Shown: positions 1-6,090 of the stretch, piece after piece
Position numbering within the stretch: position 1 is the first letter of the stretch
Layout: each line of letters begins with the position of its first letter
Assembly: GCA_947174615.1 (NCBI GenBank)
Contig: CAMWJQ010000257.1
Coordinates: forward strand, 1-6,090
Direction: 5' to 3'
Length of the DNA stretch: 6,090 nucleotides
Source: an uncultured Lachnospiraceae bacterium
GTDB lineage: Bacteria > Bacillota > Clostridia > Lachnospirales > Lachnospiraceae
Translations under genes and position numbers: made by a program
Notes under the pieces: model-generated
The model's database searches: none
Seen by the model: the letters and a program-made list of their open reading frames with translations, nothing else
Told to the model about the DNA's origin: nothing

Positions 1-1156
1 GATATTGCATGATGCAGCGTTTTATATCAACTTCATAAGAACCGCTTTCTTGTCTAACAGTCCTTTCCATGTCAGTTTCATAGCCCAGCAGAATCCGTAA
101 CGCGTGATATAAAAATATATTTTCATCTAATGTATGGATTTCAATATCATTTTCAAGCATCCATGCACTGAATTTTCCCTCAAAAACATCCTTGGGCTGG
201 TAGTTGGTTAAAGCGCTCCATAAATTTACAAAGTACGAAATTATTTCCTTTTCTTTTTCCCTAGCGCTATGCTGCACATCCCAGAATTGAAGCTTAAACC
301 TGTCCTCAAACGGCTGTCCCTCCTGGAATTCACGCACCACCCCCAATACTTCCTCCTGGATATCTTCTTTTAATATTTCTTTATTCTTGCCAGCCACTGT
401 CAAAATCATGTATGCCCTGACGATCCCGCACCCCAATATGCGGAACAATACGCGCGCATTCTGTTCCTCTGTGCCATTCACAAACTTCATATTTTGAAAA
501 TATTTCCCTTTCTTCGTGGTTAATGGCTCCATTAAGGAATCCCAAATACTGGGAAATGTTCTGGAAACGCCCTTGTGCAGGTGATTTTCAGCTACTCCTG
601 CCTCCAATATACGGGCAAGCTGCTGGTCTGCGATCTCTATATTCCCATAAAAATCGTCAAGACAATTTATATTCGGATATTTTTGGTTCATAATCATATA
701 GACAATCGCAACAACATCCATCGGAATATGACTGCTTAGATTATGAAATAATGTCACCTTGTTGTTTCCCGCAAATCCGCCAAACAACTTCTCATCTTCT
801 TCATTTTTCCAGTATTTGAATACAATCTTTCCGTCCCTGTGGGAAATCAGCGCCCTCGCCATCCTGCACACTGTATATTGATACAACTCTACTTCATCCT
901 TATAATCCACCGCATCATATAGATAACATTTCTCTAAATACAGATAGATCTCGTCATAGGAATAAATATTGAAATTTTGTTGAATATATGCGATCAGCCG
1001 GCTTCTTAGTCGATCCCTGATCTGTTTTGCCTCTTTGTGCGCACACGCTTTCGAAGCCTCTATATATTCTCTGATCAGTTCCTGTCGAAACATATCCATA
1101 GAAGCAAACGGATAACACAGAACCCCTAAAAACCGATTAATGGAATCATTGATCAT
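1..1156 (-). CDS. rdrB: RdrB-like adenosine deaminase of a RADAR defence system (partial, C-terminus outside window)
   Basis: The frame is open from an ATG at 1156 to the window edge and gives the first 385 residues; the C-terminal part is missing. The start is supported by a purine-rich AAGGGGG ribosome binding site that overlaps the stop codon of the ATPase gene, leaving 11 nt between the two genes. Residues 191-197 read NHLHKGV: two histidines in HxH spacing (H192, H194) with a nearby glycine, as in the first metal-binding motif of adenosine deaminases. About 190 helical residues precede it, much longer than the N-terminus of a housekeeping deaminase but in keeping with RdrB. In known RADAR systems RdrB forms a large shell and converts adenosine-containing substrates to inosine forms, working with RdrA. 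The later His and Asp active-site residues lie outside the window, so catalytic competence cannot be judged. The call rests on the HxH motif plus the position right after an RdrA-like ATPase; from sequence alone it could be a more distant amidohydrolase. Confidence 0.72.
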   Translation of the reverse strand, partial: MINDSINRFLGVLCYPFASMDMFRQELIREYIEASKACAHKEAKQIRDRLRSRLIAYIQQNFNIYSYDEIYLYLEKCYLYDAVDYKDEVELYQYTVCRMARALISHRDGKIVFKYWKNEEDEKLFGGFAGNNKVTLFHNLSSHIPMDVVAIVYMIMNQKYPNINCLDDFYGNIEIADQQLARILEAGVAENHLHKGVSRTFPSIWDSLMEPLTTKKGKYFQNMKFVNGTEEQNARVLFRILGCGIVRAYMILTVAGKNKEILKEDIQEEVLGVVREFQEGQPFEDRFKLQFWDVQHSAREKEKEIISYFVNLWSALTNYQPKDVFEGKFSAWMLENDIEIHTLDENIFLYHALRILLGYETDMERTVRQESGSYEVDIKRCIMQY

Positions 1157-1167
1157 TTGTATCCCCC

Positions 1168-3981
1168 TTAGGAAAATAGTGTTTCGAAATAGTCTGCATC
1201 CACCTTCTCCACAAGATTTTCATTCAAAGTAACGATAAAGTTATTAACTGCATTCTTATCCGCCCGCTCGTTTGCAGCAATTAATATTTTATTTATCTCT
1301 GCCAGCAGCTTTGCGCCCTCAACCATATTATTGACCGTAACTGATGCTGTCTTATATTTATATAGACACTGCAGTAAAAATATAAAATACGGGCATTGTT
1401 TGGTCCACTCACCATCCCCGTCCGCGAAGGCATAAACCTCCTGCATCGCATTCAGCATCTTTTGCGCCTCAAACCTGCCATAACGGACACGGCTGTTTCC
1501 GGCTAATTCCTGCAGTGTCTGGCAGATTTCATTATAACTATCAAACGATATTCCGTCTTCGAAGGTATCATCCCACAAAGCTGTCTTAATATCCTCTTTC
1601 GCTGCTTTCGCCTTTGTTTTGCTTACGCCGTCATATGCCCCACTAAAAGCATTCCAACTGTCTACAACATTTTTTGATTGTAATTTCCACTTCTCCTCAT
1701 TTTCAAAAAAAGCATGCATATTTACTTTTAAACCATTGCTGATAACAACTAAAAAATTGTCAATCTCCCCTCTGATATAATCAATTACAATCCCCTCTAC
1801 CACTTCTGTATTCCAGAGCCCTCTGGCGTGAATCTCTTTCAATACAGCAACTCTTGCCTTAGCATCTGCTATTTTCCCTGAATCTGCTTCCTCCTCATCC
1901 GGTAAATATTCCTCTGTCAGCATCACCCATTCATCTCTTACTTTATCTTCCTTCTCCTCCCTTAATAATTGCGCAATTGTATTCTGCAAGATGCGTTTCA
2001 TGTGCTGCCTTTCCTCAATACTTTCCAAAGCATCCAATTTTTCCCGCCAGACCGCATCTTGCGTTTCCTGATCGAATAATTCCATTATCACATTCTGCGT
2101 GACCGAACTTGACAACCTTTTTTGAATGTGTGTAAATGCCGGTCTGAACTCCGCGTACAAATCTGCTGCCCTTGACGTAATATCATTTTCACCGATTGTG
2201 GAGAGCGCACGCCAAAAGGCTATGATCACATCACGCTCTAACTGTATTGTATAGTTGGAACCATCAATGTCCAAGCGAAGAATCTTGTCCAGTGGAAGAT
2301 TCTTATAATACGCCATATTCAATACCAAATCCCCACATAACAAAAATATCTTGTTTAACGAGTAGAGGGTGTTCCCTTCATAATTTACGATTTTTAAATC
2401 CTGTCTCTTCGTATTCTTCCAGCTCTTTATTGAGACATCCATGACTTTTTCCGCTATTTCCGGATTAAAAAACAGATCCTGCACCGCCTTATGTTTCAGT
2501 CGCGTATAATTTCCATCTGTTTTTGTAATTCTTGTATACTTGTCTTTCCCATACAAAAGTCTTGCGGCAAAATCAATCAATATAAACAGTGCAAAACGTT
2601 CTACAGGGTCCTTTATATTGTATCTTTCCCCTAATTCATTTGTGTTTTCCCTATAGATAATTGTATCTGCATTATCAAAAAAAACGGTACTATTCGCACA
2701 AGAATCGCCGACTGAAAACATTTTTTTCTGTATATCATCACGATACTGATTATAAACTTTTTTTGCTGCGATGATTGTGTCCAGCAAAAGTTTTCTCTCT
2801 TCGATATACTCCTCTTTTGGATCCTCTTCACTCTTACCATTTGCCGCTCTTTTTGCAATAATATCATTTAGCACGCTATATACATTATTAAGCCCTCTCG
2901 ATGTATCATCAAACAAATGATAAGTATAGGGAAGAACCTGATCCTGCCCTGCTTCATCTTTATAGACAAAATAAGATGGATCAATCCACCCATTCAGCGC
3001 CTTTCCTAATAAATCAGAAAATCTGATTCCTGCTCCCTGATCCTCCGGTAATTCCGCAATATAATAATTTTTCTTTCCTTCCAGCGACCACTGCTTTATA
3101 TTGTATCTGTATGCAGGCGGCAGTATTTTCTTTAAATATTCATATGCAAGCTGCTTTTTACTTTCCAACAGCGTCTGCTCGCCAATCTGACTTTGCAGCA
3201 AGCCCCCTTCCAGTACATTTTCCCTTCGAATAAAATCCAGCGTCAACGCCTCTTCAAATGTATTCAGATCTCCTGAAATAATTGTGACAATATTTTCATT
3301 AGATACATAAGAAAGCAATGTTTTTACTACATCTGCGCATCGGTATGTACTCAAATCAATATCATCAATAAATAAAAACAATAGGCTTTCACTCTTTTTA
3401 CCTTGTTCTGGATTGACCAACGCATTTACTAAATCATTGAACTTCTCAATAAATTCATTATCCGAGTTAAATACTTTTGCCGAACGGTTCACATAATCGT
3501 TTTCCGTTGTATAATCCTTGAGCAGTATATTTCGATATTCTTTCTGAATATAGGTATATTGACGAATCACATCTTCGCATTTCTCCCGAAGTTCTCCTTT
3601 ATAAATACAGCCTTCTTTTCCGCCCTTTTTTATCCCTGTTTTATGGATTACATCATTGAGCATCCCAAGGATTGCAGCCATCAGTGTCCCGGGCTCAGAC
3701 ATATTTTCCGGAACAATAATCGGCAGTATTATGTCTTTCTCTGCCTTTTCCCTATTATCGTTTTCCAAATTCTCCTTAATTGTCTTTAATATGGATGTTT
3801 TTCCGGCGCCTCTCACACCGATAATGCCAATATTATTCGTTTTTTGACCAGAAATTTCTGAGTTCAATCCCTTTTCCGCCCGAAAACGCTTTATTTGAGT
3901 ATAAACCTGATCATATGCCGGCAGTATGAGCCGGGCTTCTGCTGCGGACAAACTCCTTGCGCCGATCTTATTTGTGTTCAT
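1168..3981 (-). CDS. rdrA: RdrA-like P-loop ATPase of a RADAR defence system
   Basis: This 937-residue protein is a large P-loop NTPase of the KAP/AAA-like kind. Walker A is GVRGAGKTS at residues 55-63, after a short N-terminal helical region. Walker B is LLFLFIDDIDL at about 200-210, with acidic residues D206 and D207. A hydrophobic strand ending in SGD (231-238) looks like sensor 1. A YLKKILPPAYR segment (282-292) resembles a motif seen after the ATPase core in KAP-type proteins. The remaining 640 or so residues are mostly helical and carry no motif I recognise. Length, fold and the deaminase-like gene 11 nt downstream fit RdrA, the ring-forming ATPase that activates or feeds RdrB in RADAR. 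The start at 3981 is chosen because AAGGAG sits 6 nt before it; that site overlaps the stop of the membrane protein gene, suggesting translational coupling. The frame could extend upstream to 4083, but that would overlap the preceding gene and has no support. Confidence 0.8.
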   Translation of the reverse strand: MNTNKIGARSLSAAEARLILPAYDQVYTQIKRFRAEKGLNSEISGQKTNNIGIIGVRGAGKTSILKTIKENLENDNREKAEKDIILPIIVPENMSEPGTLMAAILGMLNDVIHKTGIKKGGKEGCIYKGELREKCEDVIRQYTYIQKEYRNILLKDYTTENDYVNRSAKVFNSDNEFIEKFNDLVNALVNPEQGKKSESLLFLFIDDIDLSTYRCADVVKTLLSYVSNENIVTIISGDLNTFEEALTLDFIRRENVLEGGLLQSQIGEQTLLESKKQLAYEYLKKILPPAYRYNIKQWSLEGKKNYYIAELPEDQGAGIRFSDLLGKALNGWIDPSYFVYKDEAGQDQVLPYTYHLFDDTSRGLNNVYSVLNDIIAKRAANGKSEEDPKEEYIEERKLLLDTIIAAKKVYNQYRDDIQKKMFSVGDSCANSTVFFDNADTIIYRENTNELGERYNIKDPVERFALFILIDFAARLLYGKDKYTRITKTDGNYTRLKHKAVQDLFFNPEIAEKVMDVSIKSWKNTKRQDLKIVNYEGNTLYSLNKIFLLCGDLVLNMAYYKNLPLDKILRLDIDGSNYTIQLERDVIIAFWRALSTIGENDITSRAADLYAEFRPAFTHIQKRLSSSVTQNVIMELFDQETQDAVWREKLDALESIEERQHMKRILQNTIAQLLREEKEDKVRDEWVMLTEEYLPDEEEADSGKIADAKARVAVLKEIHARGLWNTEVVEGIVIDYIRGEIDNFLVVISNGLKVNMHAFFENEEKWKLQSKNVVDSWNAFSGAYDGVSKTKAKAAKEDIKTALWDDTFEDGISFDSYNEICQTLQELAGNSRVRYGRFEAQKMLNAMQEVYAFADGDGEWTKQCPYFIFLLQCLYKYKTASVTVNNMVEGAKLLAEINKILIAANERADKNAVNNFIVTLNENLVEKVDADYFETLFS

Positions 3982-3991
3982 AAACTTCTCC

Positions 3992-4606
3992 TTATCTACC
4001 GTACTTTTGTATAAACCAACATACTGCGTATCCTCTGCTCCTCTCCGCGAAACGAATCCGACGGCTGATAAACAATACTGCACCGATCGCCCCTATGATG
4101 ATTTCTGCCATATTTTGCTGTACAAATCCGATTCCGACTGCAAATATCGCGACTACTGTCATATTTTTATACAACAGTTCTGCGGAAGCATAGTTATGCA
4201 GGCGGTTATATTGTGAATCTGCCTGTACTTCACTATACATGTATGTCATATACTTTCTGACAATCACATCTGCACTGTCATTCTGAGCGCTTTGTATCAA
4301 TTTTGCCTGCCGGAGTGCATCGTTTAGCTTTACATCTGTTATCCCGTAAACGATGCAGATCTTTTCCCAGTATTTCTTTATCTTATTATCCCCTACCATT
4401 TTATGCAGCAGATCTTCTAAGCGCTCCGCAAACTCTGTAATCATCACCCCTGCCACATAACCCAAAACGATCAGCAGGACGAAACCTCCTAGGGTAAGAT
4501 CATCTGCCAAATAGGATAGATCTCCACTATATAACAGCAAGGCGATTCCTCCCGGCAGTGTATATCCAAACAAGTCATACAATGTTAATTTCTGCAATAG
4601 TTCCAT
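3992..4606 (-). CDS. small four-helix membrane protein, probable RADAR accessory (Csx27-like or similar)
   Basis: This 204-residue protein has two membrane segments near the N-terminus (about residues 13-27 and 39-57), a charged cytosolic-looking middle region (about 60-145), and two more hydrophobic segments (about 149-163 and 167-181) followed by a basic tail (SRRIRF). The first segment contains a YDLFGYTLPG motif. Some RADAR operons carry an optional small membrane protein, either related to Csx27 (an ancillary protein of type VI-B CRISPR loci) or of the SLATT family. The two widely separated hairpins fit Csx27 better than SLATT, but I cannot confirm the family without a profile search. 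AGGAGG lies 7 nt before the start. The stop is 10 nt from the ATPase start and overlaps that gene's ribosome binding site, so the two are likely made together. By inference it may tether the ATPase/deaminase complex to the membrane or act as a membrane-damaging effector; neither is shown by the sequence. Confidence 0.7.
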   Translation of the reverse strand: MELLQKLTLYDLFGYTLPGGIALLLYSGDLSYLADDLTLGGFVLLIVLGYVAGVMITEFAERLEDLLHKMVGDNKIKKYWEKICIVYGITDVKLNDALRQAKLIQSAQNDSADVIVRKYMTYMYSEVQADSQYNRLHNYASAELLYKNMTVVAIFAVGIGFVQQNMAEIIIGAIGAVLFISRRIRFAERSRGYAVCWFIQKYGR

Positions 4607-4725
4607 ACTTTTTCCTCCTGTTCTCCAAAGGTAATCATTATAACGTTAAAATCTGATGCAAACTTTCTGCAATGACAGTGTATGACATCAGATTTATATT
4701 TTTCCTGTATTCACTTTTCTCTCTA
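4607..4725 (-). promoter_or_regulatory. candidate regulated internal promoter before the membrane protein gene
   Basis: This gap is much wider than the others in the operon. A perfect TATAAT (minus strand, 4642-4637) lies 30 nt before the start of the membrane protein gene, placing a transcription start near 4630. The hexamer at -35 spacing (AAGTTT) is poor, so the promoter would be weak or activator-dependent. A perfect 10-bp inverted repeat, AAATCTGATG at 4649-4658 and CATCAGATTT at 4686-4695, has one arm in the spacer between -10 and -35 and the other just upstream. Between the arms, ATGACA occurs twice 10 bp apart and TGCAA twice 11 bp apart, about one helical turn. The arrangement suggests a protein-binding operator. 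The alternative is a weak terminator or attenuator hairpin after the 190-aa gene, but the 27-nt loop and short T-run argue against an efficient one. Confidence 0.4.
4649..4695. repeat. perfect 10-bp inverted repeat with 27-bp centre
   Basis: AAATCTGATG at 4649-4658 is exactly complementary to CATCAGATTT at 4686-4695. The arm centres are 37 bp apart, about 3.5 helical turns. It sits in the gap between the TPR-like gene and the membrane protein gene. It may be a paired operator or an RNA hairpin. Confidence 0.6.
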
Positions 4726-5298
4726 TTACCCTGTATACAAATCCGCACCGCATTTCACAGCAACACTATTCAGGCACTGCTTCTCCAAATCTGCAGCTGT
4801 GAGCTCTTTGTACTTCAAAATATTCTTTACCCGTTCTAATAAAGAAGAGATAGAACAGTCAATCAAATGGGCATCTCTTTCTTTTCCTTGTGCCCTGCAA
4901 ATCCGCGCGATCATTTTCTTATAGCAGACATAATAATCAATCTGACTCTGCTCCATTGCCAGCTCTGCCGCCTCTGTCATTGCGTCCTTTAATTTCTCGG
5001 CATAGGGTATTCCAGAAAACATATCTACTGGAATACAAGCATCTCTATAAATCTTCCTCTGGGTAAACAGAAACGCTTCATGCTCATATCTGCCGCCTTC
5101 TGACGCATTGCCCTGTCTGCGATAGATACCAGCAATCTTTTCTGCCAGCTCAACAGCCTTCTCATAATTATCACTGACCATTGCCCTGTTCATCAATGTT
5201 TTCAAATAATCCAGCCCGTTCTCATCCTGTAAGACATACTCGTCGTATTTTGTTGATATATTTTCATATTTGGGGGAGTTTTCATTCGATTGGGTCAT
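4726..5298 (-). CDS. helical TPR-like protein of unknown function, first gene of the defence operon
   Basis: This is a 190-residue soluble protein with no signal peptide or membrane segment. After a polar N-terminus of about 25 residues it appears entirely helical. Residues 30-64 (LDYLKTLMNRAM through YEKAVELAEKIAGIYRRQGN) look like one tetratricopeptide hairpin, and residues 110-145 contain a second, weaker one (around YYVCYKKMIARICRAQGK). Such repeats usually mediate protein contacts; no catalytic motif is visible. The start at 5298 is chosen because AAGGAG lies 9 nt upstream. An alternative GTG start at 5391 lies upstream of the -35 box of the only good promoter, so it would not be on that transcript. 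The gene is first in a same-strand run leading to the RdrA/RdrB-like genes, separated from them by 119 bp. I do not know it as a described RADAR component; it could be a sensor, adaptor or regulator, or an unrelated passenger gene. Confidence 0.75.
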   Translation of the reverse strand: MTQSNENSPKYENISTKYDEYVLQDENGLDYLKTLMNRAMVSDNYEKAVELAEKIAGIYRRQGNASEGGRYEHEAFLFTQRKIYRDACIPVDMFSGIPYAEKLKDAMTEAAELAMEQSQIDYYVCYKKMIARICRAQGKERDAHLIDCSISSLLERVKNILKYKELTAADLEKQCLNSVAVKCGADLYTG

Positions 5299-5340
5299 GC
5301 TTTCGTTCTCCTTGTTTTTCTTTTGTAATTTTTTATTTTT

Positions 5341-5369
5341 ATTATATATCGCTTGTTGGGAATGGACAA
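5341..5369 (-). promoter_or_regulatory. sigma-A-type promoter of the defence operon
   Basis: On the minus strand TTGTCC (5369-5364, four of six consensus bases) and a perfect TATAAT (5346-5341) are separated by exactly 17 bp. The predicted start near 5334 gives a leader of about 35 nt before the 190-aa gene. This is the best promoter seen in the window and probably drives the whole minus-strand operon. Confidence 0.65.
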
Positions 5370-5453
5370 GGGACAGAATTGACCAAATCACGCGAGCGTT
5401 TGACTGCGCCTCCTCGATTCTTTTGCTTTCTATTCTCCTCTAACTCTTATAAA

Positions 5454-5469
5454 AACTGGTTTTCCAGTT
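5454..5469. terminator. short bidirectional terminator-like hairpin
   Basis: AACTGG and CCAGTT form a perfect 6-bp stem closed by a TTTT loop. On the plus strand it is followed by AA and eight T residues; on the minus strand it runs into TTTTTATAAG. No intact gene reads into it. It may insulate the divergent promoters on either side or belong to the left end of the transposon remnant. The stem is short, so efficiency is uncertain. Confidence 0.4.
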
Positions 5470-5512
5470 AATTTTTTTTGCTAAATTTTGTAAATATATT
5501 TGCAGCTATGCG

Positions 5513-5521
5513 TGATATAAT
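5513..5521 (+). promoter_or_regulatory. extended -10 promoter of the transposase remnant
   Basis: TGATATAAT matches the extended -10 consensus (TG, one base, TATAAT). No good -35 box is present at 17 bp, which extended -10 promoters can tolerate. It points rightward to the transposase start at 5544, where GGAG (5530-5533) serves as ribosome binding site. Confidence 0.5.
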
Positions 5522-5543
5522 AAGAATATGGAGATGTTGTGTT

Positions 5544-5765
5544 ATGAAATTAACTGTTAGTAAATCTAAAAATTCTGCTTCTTTCTATGTCCTAGAGTCC
5601 ATCTGTAAACCGAATGGTTCCGTTGTGACTGTCACAATTGAATAATTGGGAAATCTGGATGAGGTCTGCACAAAAGCCGGCAGAATGGATCCTTATGTTT
5701 GGGCTCAGGAATACATCAAAGAACTCACTGCAGGGAATATGAAGAACAAAAAGATAGAAAGCTGA
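5544..5765 (+). pseudogene. IS1634-family transposase, N-terminal fragment with in-frame stop
   Basis: The ATG at 5544 opens a 33-residue stretch beginning MKLTVSKSKNSASFYV, which resembles the N-terminus of IS1634-type (IS4-like) transposases of clostridia. A TAA at 5643-5645 interrupts it exactly where the family usually has an EKLG motif: the codons read GAA TAA TTG GGA, so one AAA-to-TAA change would explain it. The same frame then continues with LGNLDEV and DPYVWAQEYIKELTA, again typical of the family, and stops at 5763-5765. The several hundred residues of catalytic DDE domain are absent. The fragment is therefore both truncated and mutated, and cannot encode an active transposase. Homology seems to end near 5735, and its tail runs into the terminator of the convergent flippase gene. 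It marks an old insertion or recombination point between the polysaccharide locus and the defence genes. Confidence 0.72.
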
Positions 5766-5793
5766 ACTTTTCCCGTCCAGCTTTCTATCTTTT
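5749..5793 (-). terminator. strong hairpin terminator after the flippase gene
   Basis: AAAAGATAGAAAGCTG (5749-5764) pairs perfectly with CAGCTTTCTATCTTTT (5778-5793), a 16-bp stem with a 13-nt loop. Read on the minus strand the second arm ends in a run of five T residues, as in an intrinsic terminator. The flippase stop codon (5787-5785) lies inside the first arm. On the plus strand the arm also ends in TTTT, so it may stop transcription from the transposase remnant too. Confidence 0.65.
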
Positions 5794-6090
5794 AATAATG
5801 AATTTATTAATAACCGGATTAACTATACTTAACAAAAATTCATCTTTAAGCACAAACAATATGCCAATATATGCAACTATACTTAAAACTAAAACAACTA
5901 TAGCTCTTGTGATAATCCCACTAATTAAAGCATTGCCCAGTAATCCAACCGCTATTATTCCGCAGCATCCAAACACAGGATACTTAATCATTTTGTAAAT
6001 TCCCTTTATTTTAATTTCCTTTTCAATATATTTTTTACAAATCAAAAAACTAATTAACTCCGAAAAGGTCGTAGTAGCTGCTGCTGCGTT
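5785..6090 (-). CDS. C-terminal end of a probable oligosaccharide flippase (Wzx-type), partial
   Basis: The frame is open from the window edge and gives the last 101 residues of a membrane protein; the N-terminal part lies outside. Two strongly hydrophobic segments (VFGCCGIIAVGLLGNALISG and AIVVLVLSIVAYIGILFVL) are separated by a short ITR link. A basic loop (KKYIEKEIKIKG) precedes them, and a KDEF plus short amphipathic basic tail (INKFIIKR) follows. This resembles the end of polysaccharide biosynthesis flippases, which move lipid-linked repeat units across the membrane for capsule or cell-wall glycan. A TTG at 6045 could serve as a start codon, but the frame continues upstream without a stop and no ribosome binding site is seen, so a partial longer gene is more likely. 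It is separated from the defence operon by its own terminator and the transposase remnant, so it is probably functionally unrelated. Confidence 0.55.
   Translation of the reverse strand, partial: NAAAATTTFSELISFLICKKYIEKEIKIKGIYKMIKYPVFGCCGIIAVGLLGNALISGIITRAIVVLVLSIVAYIGILFVLKDEFLLSIVNPVINKFIIKR

Larger units (their letters stand above)
5299..5543. other. non-coding stretch between the operon and the transposase remnant
   Basis: These 245 bp hold the leftward operon promoter (5341-5369), a short hairpin (5454-5469) and the rightward extended -10 promoter of the transposase remnant (5513-5521). Between 5370 and 5450 there is a more GC-rich patch without a convincing gene, RNA or repeat. The left boundary of the insertion sequence should fall somewhere here, but no terminal inverted repeat could be paired because the other end is missing. 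Confidence 0.5.

Noticed and set aside
2247..2444. Plus-strand frames inside the ATPase gene (also near 3559-3847 and 3926-4216)
   Set aside because: They are antisense to a long well-supported gene, lack ribosome binding sites and show no recognisable protein features.
2631..2867. A 78-codon minus-strand frame inside the ATPase gene
   Set aside because: It is an out-of-frame shadow of the ATPase coding sequence.
3982..4083. Upstream extension of the ATPase frame by 34 residues
   Set aside because: It overlaps the membrane protein gene, has no ribosome binding site, and the ATG at 3981 has AAGGAG at ideal spacing.
4649..4695. Inverted repeat as an efficient intrinsic terminator
   Set aside because: The loop is 27 nt, the stem is only 10 bp and AT-rich, and just four T residues follow; an operator or weak attenuator fits better.
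5299..5391. Longer start (GTG at 5391) for the TPR-like protein
   Set aside because: The extension runs across the TTGTCC/TATAAT promoter and lies upstream of its predicted transcription start; the ATG at 5298 has a good ribosome binding site.
5181..5471. Plus-strand frame spanning the operon promoter and start of the TPR-like gene
   Set aside because: Composition is unlike a real protein, and it overlaps the promoter and coding sequence on the opposite strand.
5785..6045. An independent 86-aa small membrane protein starting at TTG 6045
   Set aside because: The frame is open to the window edge, there is no ribosome binding site before the TTG, and the sequence resembles the end of a longer flippase.
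1..6090. A CRISPR array or Cas13b gene, suggested by the Csx27-like protein
   Set aside because: No regularly spaced repeats or HEPN RxxxxH effector were seen; Csx27-type proteins are also found in RADAR operons.

Overview
The window looks like chromosomal accessory DNA from a low-GC Bacillota, most likely a gut clostridium of the Lachnospiraceae type. This is inferred from the AT-rich composition, the strong AGGAGG-type ribosome binding sites, and the protein flavour (an IS1634-like transposase remnant and a Gram-positive-style polysaccharide flippase end). Every intact gene is on the minus strand, so it reads from high to low coordinates.

From right to left: 5785-6090 holds the C-terminal end of a membrane protein that resembles an oligosaccharide (Wzx-type) flippase and ends in a strong hairpin terminator. 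Next, 5544-5765 on the plus strand is a decayed N-terminal scrap of an IS1634-family transposase with an in-frame stop, preceded by an extended -10 promoter and a small hairpin. A roughly 250-bp non-coding stretch (5299-5543) carries a good sigma-A-type promoter facing left. This promoter starts a four-gene run: a 190-aa helical, TPR-like protein (4726-5298), a 204-aa four-helix membrane protein (3992-4606), a 937-aa P-loop ATPase (1168-3981) and a protein cut by the window edge (1-1156) with an HxH adenosine-deaminase-type metal motif.

The large ATPase followed immediately by a large deaminase-like protein, with a small membrane protein upstream, matches the RADAR antiphage defence system: RdrA ATPase, RdrB adenosine deaminase, and an optional Csx27- or SLATT-type membrane accessory. 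In known RADAR systems RdrA and RdrB build a very large complex that deaminates adenosine-containing substrates in infected cells. The last three genes here are spaced 10-11 nt apart with ribosome binding sites overlapping the previous stop codon, so they are probably translationally coupled.

The least explained parts are the 190-aa TPR-like leader gene, which I do not know as a RADAR component, and the 119-bp gap after it. That gap holds a perfect 10-bp inverted repeat, helically phased short direct repeats and a TATAAT box, and may be a second regulated promoter. No RNA genes or CRISPR arrays were seen.
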